From contig JAUIKB010000452.1 in the NCBI GenBank assembly GCA_030430975.1, positions 1-5,454 of the forward strand: 5,454 nucleotides of DNA, written 5' to 3'. A program made the translations under genes and the position numbers. Under the pieces are notes generated by a model. The model did not search any database. It was not told the DNA's origin and worked only from the letters and a program-made list of their open reading frames with translations. Below, piece after piece: positions 1-5,454 of the stretch. Origin of the DNA: Polyangia bacterium (GTDB lineage: Bacteria; Myxococcota_A; Polyangia; Polyangiales; Polyangiaceae). Numbering within the stretch: the first letter of the stretch is position 1; each line of letters starts with the position of its first letter.

Positions 1-24
1 AAGAAACGCGAGGGGTACTTCTAG
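1..24 (+). CDS. cysD: Sulfate adenylyltransferase subunit 2 (CysD), C-terminal tail only
   Basis: Only the last seven codons (KKREGYF) and a TAG stop are inside the window. The basic tail ending in GYF is the usual C-terminus of CysD, the small subunit of the heterodimeric ATP sulfurylase that forms APS from ATP and sulfate. The identity is strengthened by position: the stop lies two bases before the start of cysN, the standard cysDN order. Nothing of the catalytic part can be inspected. The assignment therefore rests on the short tail motif plus synteny. Confidence 0.8.
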   Translation, partial: KKREGYF

Positions 25-26
25 CC

Positions 27-1820
27 ATGTACACCTCGGAAAGCGAACTGATCGAGAAGGACATCCTCGGATACCTTCAACAACACCAGAACAAGGAGCT
101 GCTGCGATTCGTTATCTGCGGCTCGGTTGACGACGGTAAGTCGACGCTGATCGGCCGGCTGCTTCACGACACGCACGGCATCTACGAAGACCAACTATCG
201 GCGGTCAAACGCGCGACGAAACAAGAGGGCACCGAGATAGACTTCTCGCTGGTAACCGACGGACTCAAAGCGGAGCGCGAGCAGGGCATCACGATCGACG
301 TCGCCTACCGGTACTTCTCCACGGCTAATCGGAAATTCATCGTGGCCGACACGCCCGGCCATGTGCAGTACACGCGCAACATGGCGACAGGGGCGTCCAC
401 GGCCAACGTCGCCGTGATCCTGATCGACGCGCGGCTCGGCGTGCTGCAACAGTCGAAACGGCATGCGTATATCGCGTCGCTCTTGGGGATTCCCCACCTG
501 TGCGTCGCGGTGAACAAGCTCGACCTCCAAGACTACTCCGAAGACGTCTTCAACCGCATCCGCGCGGACTTCGAGAAAGTCGCCGCGAGGCTTGCGTTCA
601 AGGACGTCACGTACATTCCAATGTCGGCGCTGGCGGGGGCGAACGTTGCAGAGAAGAGTTCGAAGACGCCGTACCACAACGGGCCCACACTGCTCGAGTA
701 CCTGGAGCGAGTTCCGGTCGCGGATGACCGCAACGTCGAGAACTTCCGTTTCCCTGTCCAATACGTGCTCCGGCCGCATCTCGACTATCGAGGCTTCGCT
801 GGACAGATCGCCTCCGGCACGATCGCAACCGGCGACGAAGTGGTCGCCCTGCCCTCGAACAAGCGCTCGACGGTCACACACATCGACTCCTTCGATGGCG
901 AGCTCACGGAGGCAGCCACGCCGATGAGCGTCAGCCTACGGCTCGCAGACGAGATCGACGTCAGCCGTGGCGACATGCTGCTCAAGGTCGGCGACCTCCC
1001 GCGGGCGGCGAAGCGCTTCGACGCGATGCTGGTATGGATGAGCGAGCGCGCGCTCGATCCGAACAAGAACTACCTGCTCAAACACACGACTCAATACGTA
1101 CGCGCCGATGTTACCGGTGTGAACTTCGTCACCGACCTCGAAACGCTCGAGCAACATCCCGCCGACACGCTAGCCCTCAATGATATCGGCAGCGTTAGCC
1201 TCGCTTGTCATCGCGAGCTCCACTTCGACGAATATCAAGCCAATCGGAGTACGGGCGCGTTCGTCCTGATCGATTCGCTCACGAACAACACCGTCGCCGC
1301 GGGCATGATCCTGCCGCGAGAAACCGGCGGCAACGATGAAGACGCCGACGACGGGCCCGTTCGAAGCTTAGTGAGCGACGCTGAACGGCGCGAAGTGATG
1401 GGCCAGCGCGGCGCATGCATCTGGCTCACCGGGAATCCGGGGGCCGGAAAGAGCGCGCTGGCGTATCGCATCGAACGGCTGCTGACGGACGCAGGTCGAA
1501 GCGCATTGGTGGTCGATCCAGCCGACCGCCACGCCCCGGGCGCCCGCGACGGTCAGCCGCCTGGGCACGCCGCCGAGTTCGCGGCTCGACTCTGTGCCGC
1601 AAGCGTCAACGTGGTCTTCGCCTACGCCTCCCCGGGCCGCGGGGTTCGTGACGATCTCCGTGAGCGGCTCGGCGACCAGTTCGTCGAGGTCTTCGTCGCC
1701 GGTGGCACGCCGATGCCGAGCTATGAGCCTCCGGCGACGCCCGACGTCAAAGTCTCCCTTGAGGAGCAGCGCTTAGAAGCCGCAGCGGCTAGCGTGATCG
1801 CCGCACTGCCCAAGGACTAG
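27..1820 (+). CDS. cysN: Sulfate adenylyltransferase subunit 1 (CysN) with a degenerate APS-kinase-like C-terminal domain
   Basis: This is the GTPase subunit of ATP sulfurylase. With CysD it couples GTP hydrolysis to cytoplasmic APS synthesis, the first step of sulfate assimilation. The translational-GTPase motifs are intact: G1 GSVDDGKST (residues 32-40), the GITIDVAYRYF switch region (87-97), G3 DTPGH (108-112), G4 NKLD (163-166) and G5 SAL (200-202). Beta-barrel domains follow to about residue 430, including DEIDVSRGD (308-316) and YLLKHTTQYVRADV (349-362). After an acidic linker (about 435-443) comes a CysC-like domain (about 450-597) with a P-loop, GNPGAGKS (469-476). It is about 145 residues long, against roughly 175-200 for active APS kinase. 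It lacks the DGDNVR, ENIRR and RDPKGLY-type motifs. Only the WLTG/P-loop, an F-x-ASPGR strand, EVFV and a terminal YEPP remain recognisable. The start follows the cysD stop by two bases, with AGGGG at 11-15 as the likely ribosome site. The CysN call is secure. Kinase activity of the tail is doubtful. Confidence 0.95.
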   Translation: MYTSESELIEKDILGYLQQHQNKELLRFVICGSVDDGKSTLIGRLLHDTHGIYEDQLSAVKRATKQEGTEIDFSLVTDGLKAEREQGITIDVAYRYFSTANRKFIVADTPGHVQYTRNMATGASTANVAVILIDARLGVLQQSKRHAYIASLLGIPHLCVAVNKLDLQDYSEDVFNRIRADFEKVAARLAFKDVTYIPMSALAGANVAEKSSKTPYHNGPTLLEYLERVPVADDRNVENFRFPVQYVLRPHLDYRGFAGQIASGTIATGDEVVALPSNKRSTVTHIDSFDGELTEAATPMSVSLRLADEIDVSRGDMLLKVGDLPRAAKRFDAMLVWMSERALDPNKNYLLKHTTQYVRADVTGVNFVTDLETLEQHPADTLALNDIGSVSLACHRELHFDEYQANRSTGAFVLIDSLTNNTVAAGMILPRETGGNDEDADDGPVRSLVSDAERREVMGQRGACIWLTGNPGAGKSALAYRIERLLTDAGRSALVVDPADRHAPGARDGQPPGHAAEFAARLCAASVNVVFAYASPGRGVRDDLRERLGDQFVEVFVAGGTPMPSYEPPATPDVKVSLEEQRLEAAAASVIAALPKD

Positions 1821-1909
1821 GACAGCTGAGGCAGCGGCTGCACCACGCCTTCCGCGCTCGGCGCGGGGGCCTGCTTCTTGAGCGGCGCGACCGCGCGCCC
1901 AAGTTCTTC
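1817..1909 (-). pseudogene. Possible coding relic (C-terminal peptide without a start) downstream of the deacylase
   Basis: On the minus strand, between a TGA (1910-1912) and a TAG (1817-1819), a 30-codon frame reads as a plausible alanine/proline-rich protein tail containing APLKKQAPAPSAEGVVQPL. It has no ATG. Its codons show coding-like periodicity by my hand count: about 26/30, 15/30 and 25/30 G or C at positions 1, 2 and 3. It lies in the same frame as the deacylase, 11 codons beyond that gene's stop, and its stop overlaps the end of cysN. It could be the remnant of an older gene or a lost extension. It could also be chance in GC-rich DNA. No family is recognised. Confidence 0.2.
1852..1899. 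terminator. Two GC-rich hairpins in the convergent cysN/deacylase gap
   Basis: Two perfect 6-bp stems lie between the convergent genes. One is CCGCGC-TCG-GCGCGG at 1852-1866. The other is GGCGCG-ACCG-CGCGCC at 1884-1899, followed on the plus strand by a pyrimidine-rich AAGTTCTTCT. The position suits transcription termination of cysN, and possibly of the opposing gene. No true U-run follows either stem, so an intrinsic terminator is only a possibility. GC-rich DNA also forms such stems by chance. Confidence 0.3.
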
Positions 1910-1945
1910 TCACGCGCGAACCAAGCTGCCGCAGCGCCCCACGCG

Positions 1946-3697
1946 TTAGCCGACCCGGACTAGACGTCCCGGCTTCTCGCCGGTCAGCTTACCGTCCTTC
2001 GTCACGGCCGTGCCGCCGACTAGCGTCGTGCGATACCCCTGTGCGTTCTGGATTAGACGCTGGCCGCCGGCCGGGAGGTCGCGAACCATGTGCGGACGCT
2101 CGAGCCGGAGCTTGTCCATATCGATCACGTTGATGTCAGCACGCATGCCCGGCTTCAGTAGCCCGCGATCGTGCATGCACACGAACTTCGAGGTATCGCC
2201 GGTCATCATCTGCACAACTCGCTCCAGCGGAATGCGTCCAGAGGACCGATCGCGCGCCCAGTGCGTCAGCATGAACGTCGGAAAGCTCGCATCGCATATC
2301 GTTCCGACGTGCGCTCCGCCGTCGCTGAGGCCCGGCAGCGCCAGGGGATGCGACAGCATCGTGTGCACGTTGTCGAGATTGAACTCCGCGTAGTTGTAGA
2401 TCGGGAAGTACAGCAGCTCTTTGCCGTCTTTTTCCAGCATCGCGTCGTACATCGCAGCAAGCGGCGTGATGCCCTTTTCCCTCGCGCGGTAGTAGAGCGA
2501 CTCCTCCATCTTGGGTTCGTAGTTGGGGTCGTCTCCCAGCTGAAACACGCTCAGCGAGACAAAGTCGATCTTCTCAAGCAGTACGTCGGCGAGTGGCGGC
2601 AGCGCGCTCCCATCGCCGGCGACCTTGCCCGATTTTTCCTTGAGCAATTGCTCGCGAAAGGCGGGGTCTCGCATTTGCTTGACGCGTTCGGCAAGCGGCA
2701 GGTGCGCGATCTTCCGATACGACGGAAAGCCCATAAACGGATGGAAGGTCGCTTCCAATCCGAGCATCACACCGATACCGCGCGCTCCAACCTGGAGGCG
2801 GATCGTCGTGCCCTTCTTCGATGCTGCCTCCGCCCGTGCGATCATCCGCTTCCATTGGTCGGGGTCCTGAGTGCGCTGCATCAAGCTCACCGACGTCGGA
2901 TGCGAGCCGCCCGCCTCAGCCATGCGCTCGATGACGTCGAACTCCGTATCGAACCGGTCAGGGCCCTCGGCCATGTCGAAATCGCTGACGGCCTGCAGAA
3001 CGCCGTGCTCGAAACCCTCGAGTGCTTTGGCGATTCCGACCAGCTCGCGGGTGTTGGCCTCGGACGCCGGCGTTGCTTGGCCCGCCGCGTCCCGATGATT
3101 GTCACTGCGTCCGGTGCTGAACCCGACGGCGCCAGCCTTCAAGGCCTCGACGACAGCCTGTCGCATGTTGGCGATGTCTTCATCCGTGGCGACCTCGTTC
3201 GCCACGGCGCGGTCGCCCATCATGTACACGCGTAGAGCGTCATGGGGAACGTGGCAGGCAAAATTGATCGCGTGTGGAAAATCGATGGCAGACATGTACT
3301 GAGGGAAGGTCTCCCAATTCCACGTCAAACCCTCCGCAAGGGCGCTACCCGGAATGTCCTCGACGCCCTCCATCAGCTCTACGAGGCGCTCGTGGTCCGT
3401 CGGGCGCACAGGAGCGAAACCAACGCCGCAGCTGCCCATGACGACCGTTGTCACGCCGTGAATGGATGAAGGCGCGAGGTCGGAGTCCCACGAAACCTGA
3501 CCGTCGTAGTGAGTATGGATGTCCGTAAAGCCCGGCGTCACGATGGCGCCTTCAGCATCGATAACGTGATCGGCAGCTCCTGCTACGTCACCCACCTCGA
3601 CGATCTTGCCGTCCTTGATACCGATGTCGCCCCGAAACCGCTCGGCGCCTGAGCCGTCTACCAAAGTCCCACCAACAATCTTCGTATCCAACGTCAT
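1946..3697 (-). CDS. Amidohydrolase, N-acyl-D-amino-acid deacylase (D-aminoacylase) type
   Basis: The 583-residue product belongs to the amidohydrolase superfamily, in the group usually named N-acyl-D-amino-acid deacylase. Those enzymes hydrolyse N-acyl groups from D-amino acids. The N-terminal beta-sandwich strand (IVGGTLVDGSG, 7-17) leads into PGFTDIHTHYDGQ (55-67) with the HxH metal pair His61/His63. GSCGVGFAP follows (88-96), with Cys90 matching the bridging cysteine of D-aminoacylases. GFSTGRSDNHR is at 192-202, and LSDGGAHVG at 457-465 supplies the presumed catalytic Asp459. The C-terminal GLLKPGMRADINVID (512-526) is the typical closing strand. The THxR and SHxK histidine motifs of classical enzymes are not evident; HGVLQAVSDFD and HPTSVSLMQR occupy those places, so the substrate may differ. 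The start is set by AGGTGAGG at 3703-3710, five bases before the ATG. The frame stays open a further 78 codons upstream, but that part is arginine-rich, unlike the family, and covers the regulatory DNA. No signal peptide is seen, so a cytoplasmic location is likely. Confidence 0.85.
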   Translation of the reverse strand: MTLDTKIVGGTLVDGSGAERFRGDIGIKDGKIVEVGDVAGAADHVIDAEGAIVTPGFTDIHTHYDGQVSWDSDLAPSSIHGVTTVVMGSCGVGFAPVRPTDHERLVELMEGVEDIPGSALAEGLTWNWETFPQYMSAIDFPHAINFACHVPHDALRVYMMGDRAVANEVATDEDIANMRQAVVEALKAGAVGFSTGRSDNHRDAAGQATPASEANTRELVGIAKALEGFEHGVLQAVSDFDMAEGPDRFDTEFDVIERMAEAGGSHPTSVSLMQRTQDPDQWKRMIARAEAASKKGTTIRLQVGARGIGVMLGLEATFHPFMGFPSYRKIAHLPLAERVKQMRDPAFREQLLKEKSGKVAGDGSALPPLADVLLEKIDFVSLSVFQLGDDPNYEPKMEESLYYRAREKGITPLAAMYDAMLEKDGKELLYFPIYNYAEFNLDNVHTMLSHPLALPGLSDGGAHVGTICDASFPTFMLTHWARDRSSGRIPLERVVQMMTGDTSKFVCMHDRGLLKPGMRADINVIDMDKLRLERPHMVRDLPAGGQRLIQNAQGYRTTLVGGTAVTKDGKLTGEKPGRLVRVG

Positions 3698-3702
3698 CGC
3701 TA

Positions 3703-3710
3703 CCTCACCT
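3703..3710 (-). promoter_or_regulatory. Shine-Dalgarno site that fixes the deacylase start
   Basis: On the minus strand AGGTGAGG lies five bases upstream of the ATG at 3697. It is a near-ideal ribosome binding site and places the start at MTLDTKIVGG, where family similarity begins. It argues against the longer upstream in-frame extension. Confidence 0.75.
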
Positions 3711-3751
3711 TTGCCGTTCCGTACCGTCGCCCCAGGTGCGTGGCGACAAGG

Positions 3752-3785
3752 AATGGCACTGTATGCCATTTTGCACTCAGTGCCA
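3752..3785 (-). promoter_or_regulatory. Tandem dyad sites (TGGCA-N5-TGCMA, twice), candidate operator of the deacylase gene
   Basis: On the minus strand two similar 15-bp dyads follow each other with a 17-bp period: TGGCA-CTGAG-TGCAA (3785-3771) and TGGCA-TACAG-TGCCA (3768-3754). The second extends to a perfect 7-bp inverted repeat with a 5-bp spacer (AATGGCA/TGCCATT, 3752-3770). A cross-pairing 8-bp inverted repeat, TGGCACTG (3754-3761, plus) with CAGTGCCA (3778-3785), joins the two sites. They lie 57-88 bp upstream of the deacylase ATG, where a dimeric repressor or activator would bind. No regulator gene is in the window and the half-site is not assigned to a known family. Confidence 0.5.
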
Positions 3786-3815
3786 CCAAAATTCCTCCCG
3801 ACACTCAAATGCCCA

Positions 3816-3851
3816 ATTTTAGTGAATATTTTCGAGCGCTTGAGCTCACAA
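3816..3851 (-). promoter_or_regulatory. Weak sigma70-like promoter candidate for the deacylase gene
   Basis: The AT-rich segment just upstream of the tandem dyads contains, on the minus strand, TTGTGA (3846-3851), 17 bases, then TATTCA (3823-3828). An overlapping TAAAAT (3816-3821) resembles a -10 box better but has no matching -35. Transcription starting near 3810-3816 would run through the dyads, so a bound protein there could block it. The box matches are poor (4/6 and 3/6), so this is only a suggestion. Confidence 0.22.
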
Positions 3852-4055
3852 CAAAAGCGCGCGCCGAAGCTCCCCGCGCGCCGCAGCGCTGAACGACGGT
3901 TCCTGGACGCTGCCCACGCGGCGCGAAGCACGGCGCCAAGGTGCCTTCGCGGGGTTGAGCCAACCGATCGAGGATTCCGCTGTACTTTTATGACGAAGAA
4001 AACGGACCGACCTCCCTCACGACGCTTCGAATAAGTGAGCCGGACTCGTTAAATG
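3852..4055. other. Non-coding spacer without a recognisable gene
   Basis: No convincing reading frame was found on either strand between the deacylase promoter region and the hairpin after the beta-helix gene. The only structure noted is a bulged hairpin at 3922-3951: CGCGAAG pairs with CTTCGCG and an inner CAC pairs with GTG. It has no U-run after it and no assigned role. The stretch changes from GC-rich (about 3855-3960) to more mixed composition (3975-4055). Confidence 0.5.
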
Positions 4056-4096
4056 GACAACGGCGCCGCGGCAGGCTTTGCCAACGGCGCCGTGTC
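4056..4096 (-). terminator. Strong hairpin downstream of the beta-helix gene, probable terminator
   Basis: GACA-A-CGGCGCCG (4056-4068) pairs with CGGCGCCG-TGTC (4085-4096), leaving a single bulged A. A second small stem, GGCA (4070-4073) with TGCC (4079-4082), is nested inside. The structure begins 17 bases beyond the stop codon of the minus-strand gene, the place expected for its terminator. The downstream sequence on the minus strand is CATTTAACG, only weakly U-rich. The repeated CGGCGCCG octamer is itself palindromic, so the element could instead be a protein site or a small cruciform. Confidence 0.45.
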
Positions 4097-4112
4097 GCGT
4101 GATGCTCGGTGC

Positions 4113-5342
4113 CTAGTTAGCCGAGAAGTCGACCCACTTGCCGGTCATCCAGTCGTCGCTAGCATCCTTGAACGCGCCGACGTAGGCGGCCGAAGTATCC
4201 AGTGGCGCGGCCGGCGCGTCACCCGTCAACTCGGCTGACGGATACGGCATCGGCGTCGCCGCCGCACAGTCACCAAGCATCGGGTCCATCTCGGAGTTGT
4301 TGCGCGACATCTGGTTGAACCAAGCCGACTCATCAAACCCGCTATCGTTGTCTGTCTCGCCATCGTCCGCGACATTGTGTGCGAAGTTGCCGAAGAAGAT
4401 CGAGCTGGTGAGCTCGACGTTGGGCATCATCTCCGTACCGAAGTCGTCGCGTGTGTCCACTCCGATCTCAAAGCCGGTGATCAGCAGGTTCGTGTACGAC
4501 CCCGCCAGCTTCTCACGGAAGACCGCACCGAAACTCGTGTTCGGACCCATCGAACCTGTTCCGCACAGCGTCACATTCGATACGTTCGGGGTCGTCACAG
4601 GCGTCTGATCGTCCTTCGAGCTGTCGCACTCGAAGCCGTTGGGATCGGAGCTGAGCGGGTTGACCTGGCGACCGAACAAGAACTGAACGTTGCCGGAGAA
4701 TCCCTGGTCCATGTCGAACATGTCGTCGCCGGCGTTGTTCACAACCAGCCACTTCGCGTCCGCGCTGCCGCCAAACCACTCGAAGCCGTCGTCGAGGGTG
4801 TTTGAAACCATCACGTTCTCGATCGTGGTGCCGCTGCCAACACTGCCCAACGTGAGACCGTTGATCTCATTGCCGGCAGAAAGCTCGAAGCCCGAGTACT
4901 CGATGCGGACATAGCGGAGCGTACCGCTGCTGTCGGCGGCGTCTGACCCGCCGTATTGGTTCTCTGGCGCATCCGACAAGCCCTCGATCGTCACGTTGTC
5001 GCCTTTAAAGTTCGGCGCCTTGCCAAGCATGATCACGCCACCCCAGTCGCCGGGGCTACGCGACCCAGCCGGCAGCGGACTGGTGAATAGGTTCGGCTCG
5101 TCCTTCTTGCCGTCCGCCATTATCTTGCCGCCGCGGGAAACGACCAGCGTGCCGAGCGGGCTCTTCTTGCCTTCGATGCGCGTGCACGGCTCGATCGTGA
5201 GCGTTGCGCCATCCTCGACGTAGGTGATGTCTTCCAAAACCCAGACCTTGTCAGACGTCAGGGTCATGTCCTTGTCGATCTTGTTGGGGATCGTCTCTTT
5301 GCTGAGACCCGCTCCGGTCAGATCGCACGATCCACCACCGCC
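4113..5342 (-). CDS. Surface/lipoprotein-type right-handed beta-helix protein, 5' end lost at a junction
   Basis: The product resembles a family of extracellular parallel beta-helix proteins of unknown function, known to me from Bacteroidota and Myxococcota. Counting from the ATG at 5267, the characteristic segments are: YVEDGATLTIEPCTRIEG (16-33); LVVSRGGKIMADG (41-53); the GDWGGVIMLGKAP block (73-85); IEGLSDAPENQYGG (94-107); SSGTLRYVRIEYSG (113-126); AGNEINGLTLGSVGSGTTIE (131-150); DDGFEWFGG (159-167); and GDDMFDMDQGFSG (180-192). The C-terminus AYVGAFKDASDDWMTGKWVDF (361-381) is also typical. The ATG at 5267 is probably not the true start, because plausible protein sequence continues upstream through LTGAGLSKETIPNKIDKD to a GGGGSCD stretch (5322-5342), which looks like a low-complexity linker after a lipoprotein anchor. 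Beyond that the frame stays open to the window edge, but it translates to Arg/His-rich nonsense that is the out-of-frame reading of a thiolase. No signal peptide is therefore visible. Secretion is inferred from the family. Confidence 0.8.
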   Translation of the reverse strand, partial: GGGGSCDLTGAGLSKETIPNKIDKDMTLTSDKVWVLEDITYVEDGATLTIEPCTRIEGKKSPLGTLVVSRGGKIMADGKKDEPNLFTSPLPAGSRSPGDWGGVIMLGKAPNFKGDNVTIEGLSDAPENQYGGSDAADSSGTLRYVRIEYSGFELSAGNEINGLTLGSVGSGTTIENVMVSNTLDDGFEWFGGSADAKWLVVNNAGDDMFDMDQGFSGNVQFLFGRQVNPLSSDPNGFECDSSKDDQTPVTTPNVSNVTLCGTGSMGPNTSFGAVFREKLAGSYTNLLITGFEIGVDTRDDFGTEMMPNVELTSSIFFGNFAHNVADDGETDNDSGFDESAWFNQMSRNNSEMDPMLGDCAAATPMPYPSAELTGDAPAAPLDTSAAYVGAFKDASDDWMTGKWVDFSAN

Positions 5343-5449
5343 CGCGCGACATGCCCGGCCATCACCGCGCCATGGGTCATGTTGAAGGCGCCGCGCCCGG
5401 CCTTGCCGATCGCAGTGCGGGCGGTCGAGATGATCACCGGCTGTTTCAT
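5318..5449 (-). pseudogene. Acetyl-CoA acetyltransferase (thiolase) N-terminus, truncated at a junction
   Basis: From an ATG at 5447-5449 the minus strand encodes 43 residues that match the start of thiolases: VIISTARTAIGKAGRGAFN, then MTHGAVMAGHVARAVVDRA. Thiolases make or cleave acetoacetyl-CoA or 3-ketoacyl-CoA. A full enzyme is about 390 residues, with its acylated cysteine near residue 90. Here the similarity ends at residue 42, where a glycine and further sequence would be expected, and a TGA follows one codon later (5318-5320). The fragment has no catalytic residues and runs directly into the beta-helix gene. By hand count the segment 5343-5454 is about 69% GC. Its ribosome site would lie outside the window. 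It is either an assembly artefact or a true truncated remnant. Confidence 0.7.
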
Positions 5450-5454
5450 GCGAC

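Noticed and set aside
195..881. 228-codon open frame antisense to cysN
   Set aside because: It mirrors the conserved GTPase coding sequence and its composition (Arg/Val/Asp-rich) is that of an antisense shadow. No ribosome site or family features were seen.
2171..3235. Long open frame (354 codons) antisense to the deacylase gene
   Set aside because: The translation is rich in Arg, His and Val with no recognisable domain. It is explained by GC-rich third positions of the real gene on the other strand.
3771..3785. Sigma54-type promoter (TGGCAC...TGCA) on the minus strand
   Set aside because: The GG and GC elements are about two bases too close for the strict -24/-12 spacing, and the same holds for the second dyad. 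The symmetry fits operator sites better.
3698..3931. 78-residue N-terminal extension of the deacylase reading frame
   Set aside because: It is arginine-rich and unlike the family, it covers the AT-rich promoter and tandem dyads, and a near-perfect ribosome site lies just before the internal ATG at 3697.
5343..5454. Extension of the beta-helix protein to the window edge as one fusion protein
   Set aside because: The frame is open, but the sequence is Arg/His-rich without a signal peptide, while the overlapping frame gives a clear thiolase N-terminus.
1..5454. CRISPR array, tRNA, rRNA, insertion sequence, prophage or defence genes
   Set aside because: No regularly spaced repeats, cloverleaf-like sequence, transposase motifs, long terminal inverted repeats or toxin/nuclease signatures were found on reading either strand.

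Overview
The window is a GC-rich bacterial segment with three substantial genes and two gene ends. It has the look of a metagenomic or environmental contig. The CysD/CysN arrangement, the GC-rich third codon positions and a surface beta-helix protein of a type I associate with Myxococcota and Bacteroidota suggest a GC-rich Gram-negative, perhaps Myxococcota or a proteobacterium. That placement is a weak inference, because no rRNA or other marker gene is present.

Layout. Positions 1-24 (+) hold the last seven codons and stop of cysD. Two bases later cysN starts (27-1820, +). It encodes the GTPase subunit of ATP sulfurylase, carrying a shortened, motif-poor APS-kinase-like C-terminal domain. 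Together these two genes are the sulfate-activation operon (sulfate to APS). A 125-bp convergent gap follows, with GC-rich hairpins and a possible coding relic on the minus strand. Next is a 583-residue amidohydrolase of the N-acyl-D-amino-acid deacylase type (1946-3697, -), with a clear Shine-Dalgarno sequence and a striking pair of tandem dyad sites 57-88 bp upstream of its start. A roughly 415-bp non-coding stretch (3698-4112) separates it from a beta-helix surface or lipoprotein-type gene (4113 to about 5342, -), which ends just before a strong hairpin.

The right-hand end is abnormal. From about 5324 to 5449 on the minus strand the sequence reads as the N-terminus of an acetyl-CoA acetyltransferase (thiolase). 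It runs straight into the beta-helix gene in a different frame, through a short stretch that both readings share. This is either an assembly chimera or an illegitimate recombination junction that removed the start of one gene and most of the other.

Apart from the sulfate-activation pair, the genes show no obvious joint function. I see no convincing evidence of a new multi-gene system. The points most worth a second look are the thiolase/beta-helix junction, the degenerate CysC domain on CysN, the tandem operator-like dyads, and the apparent loss of the usual histidine metal ligands in the deacylase.
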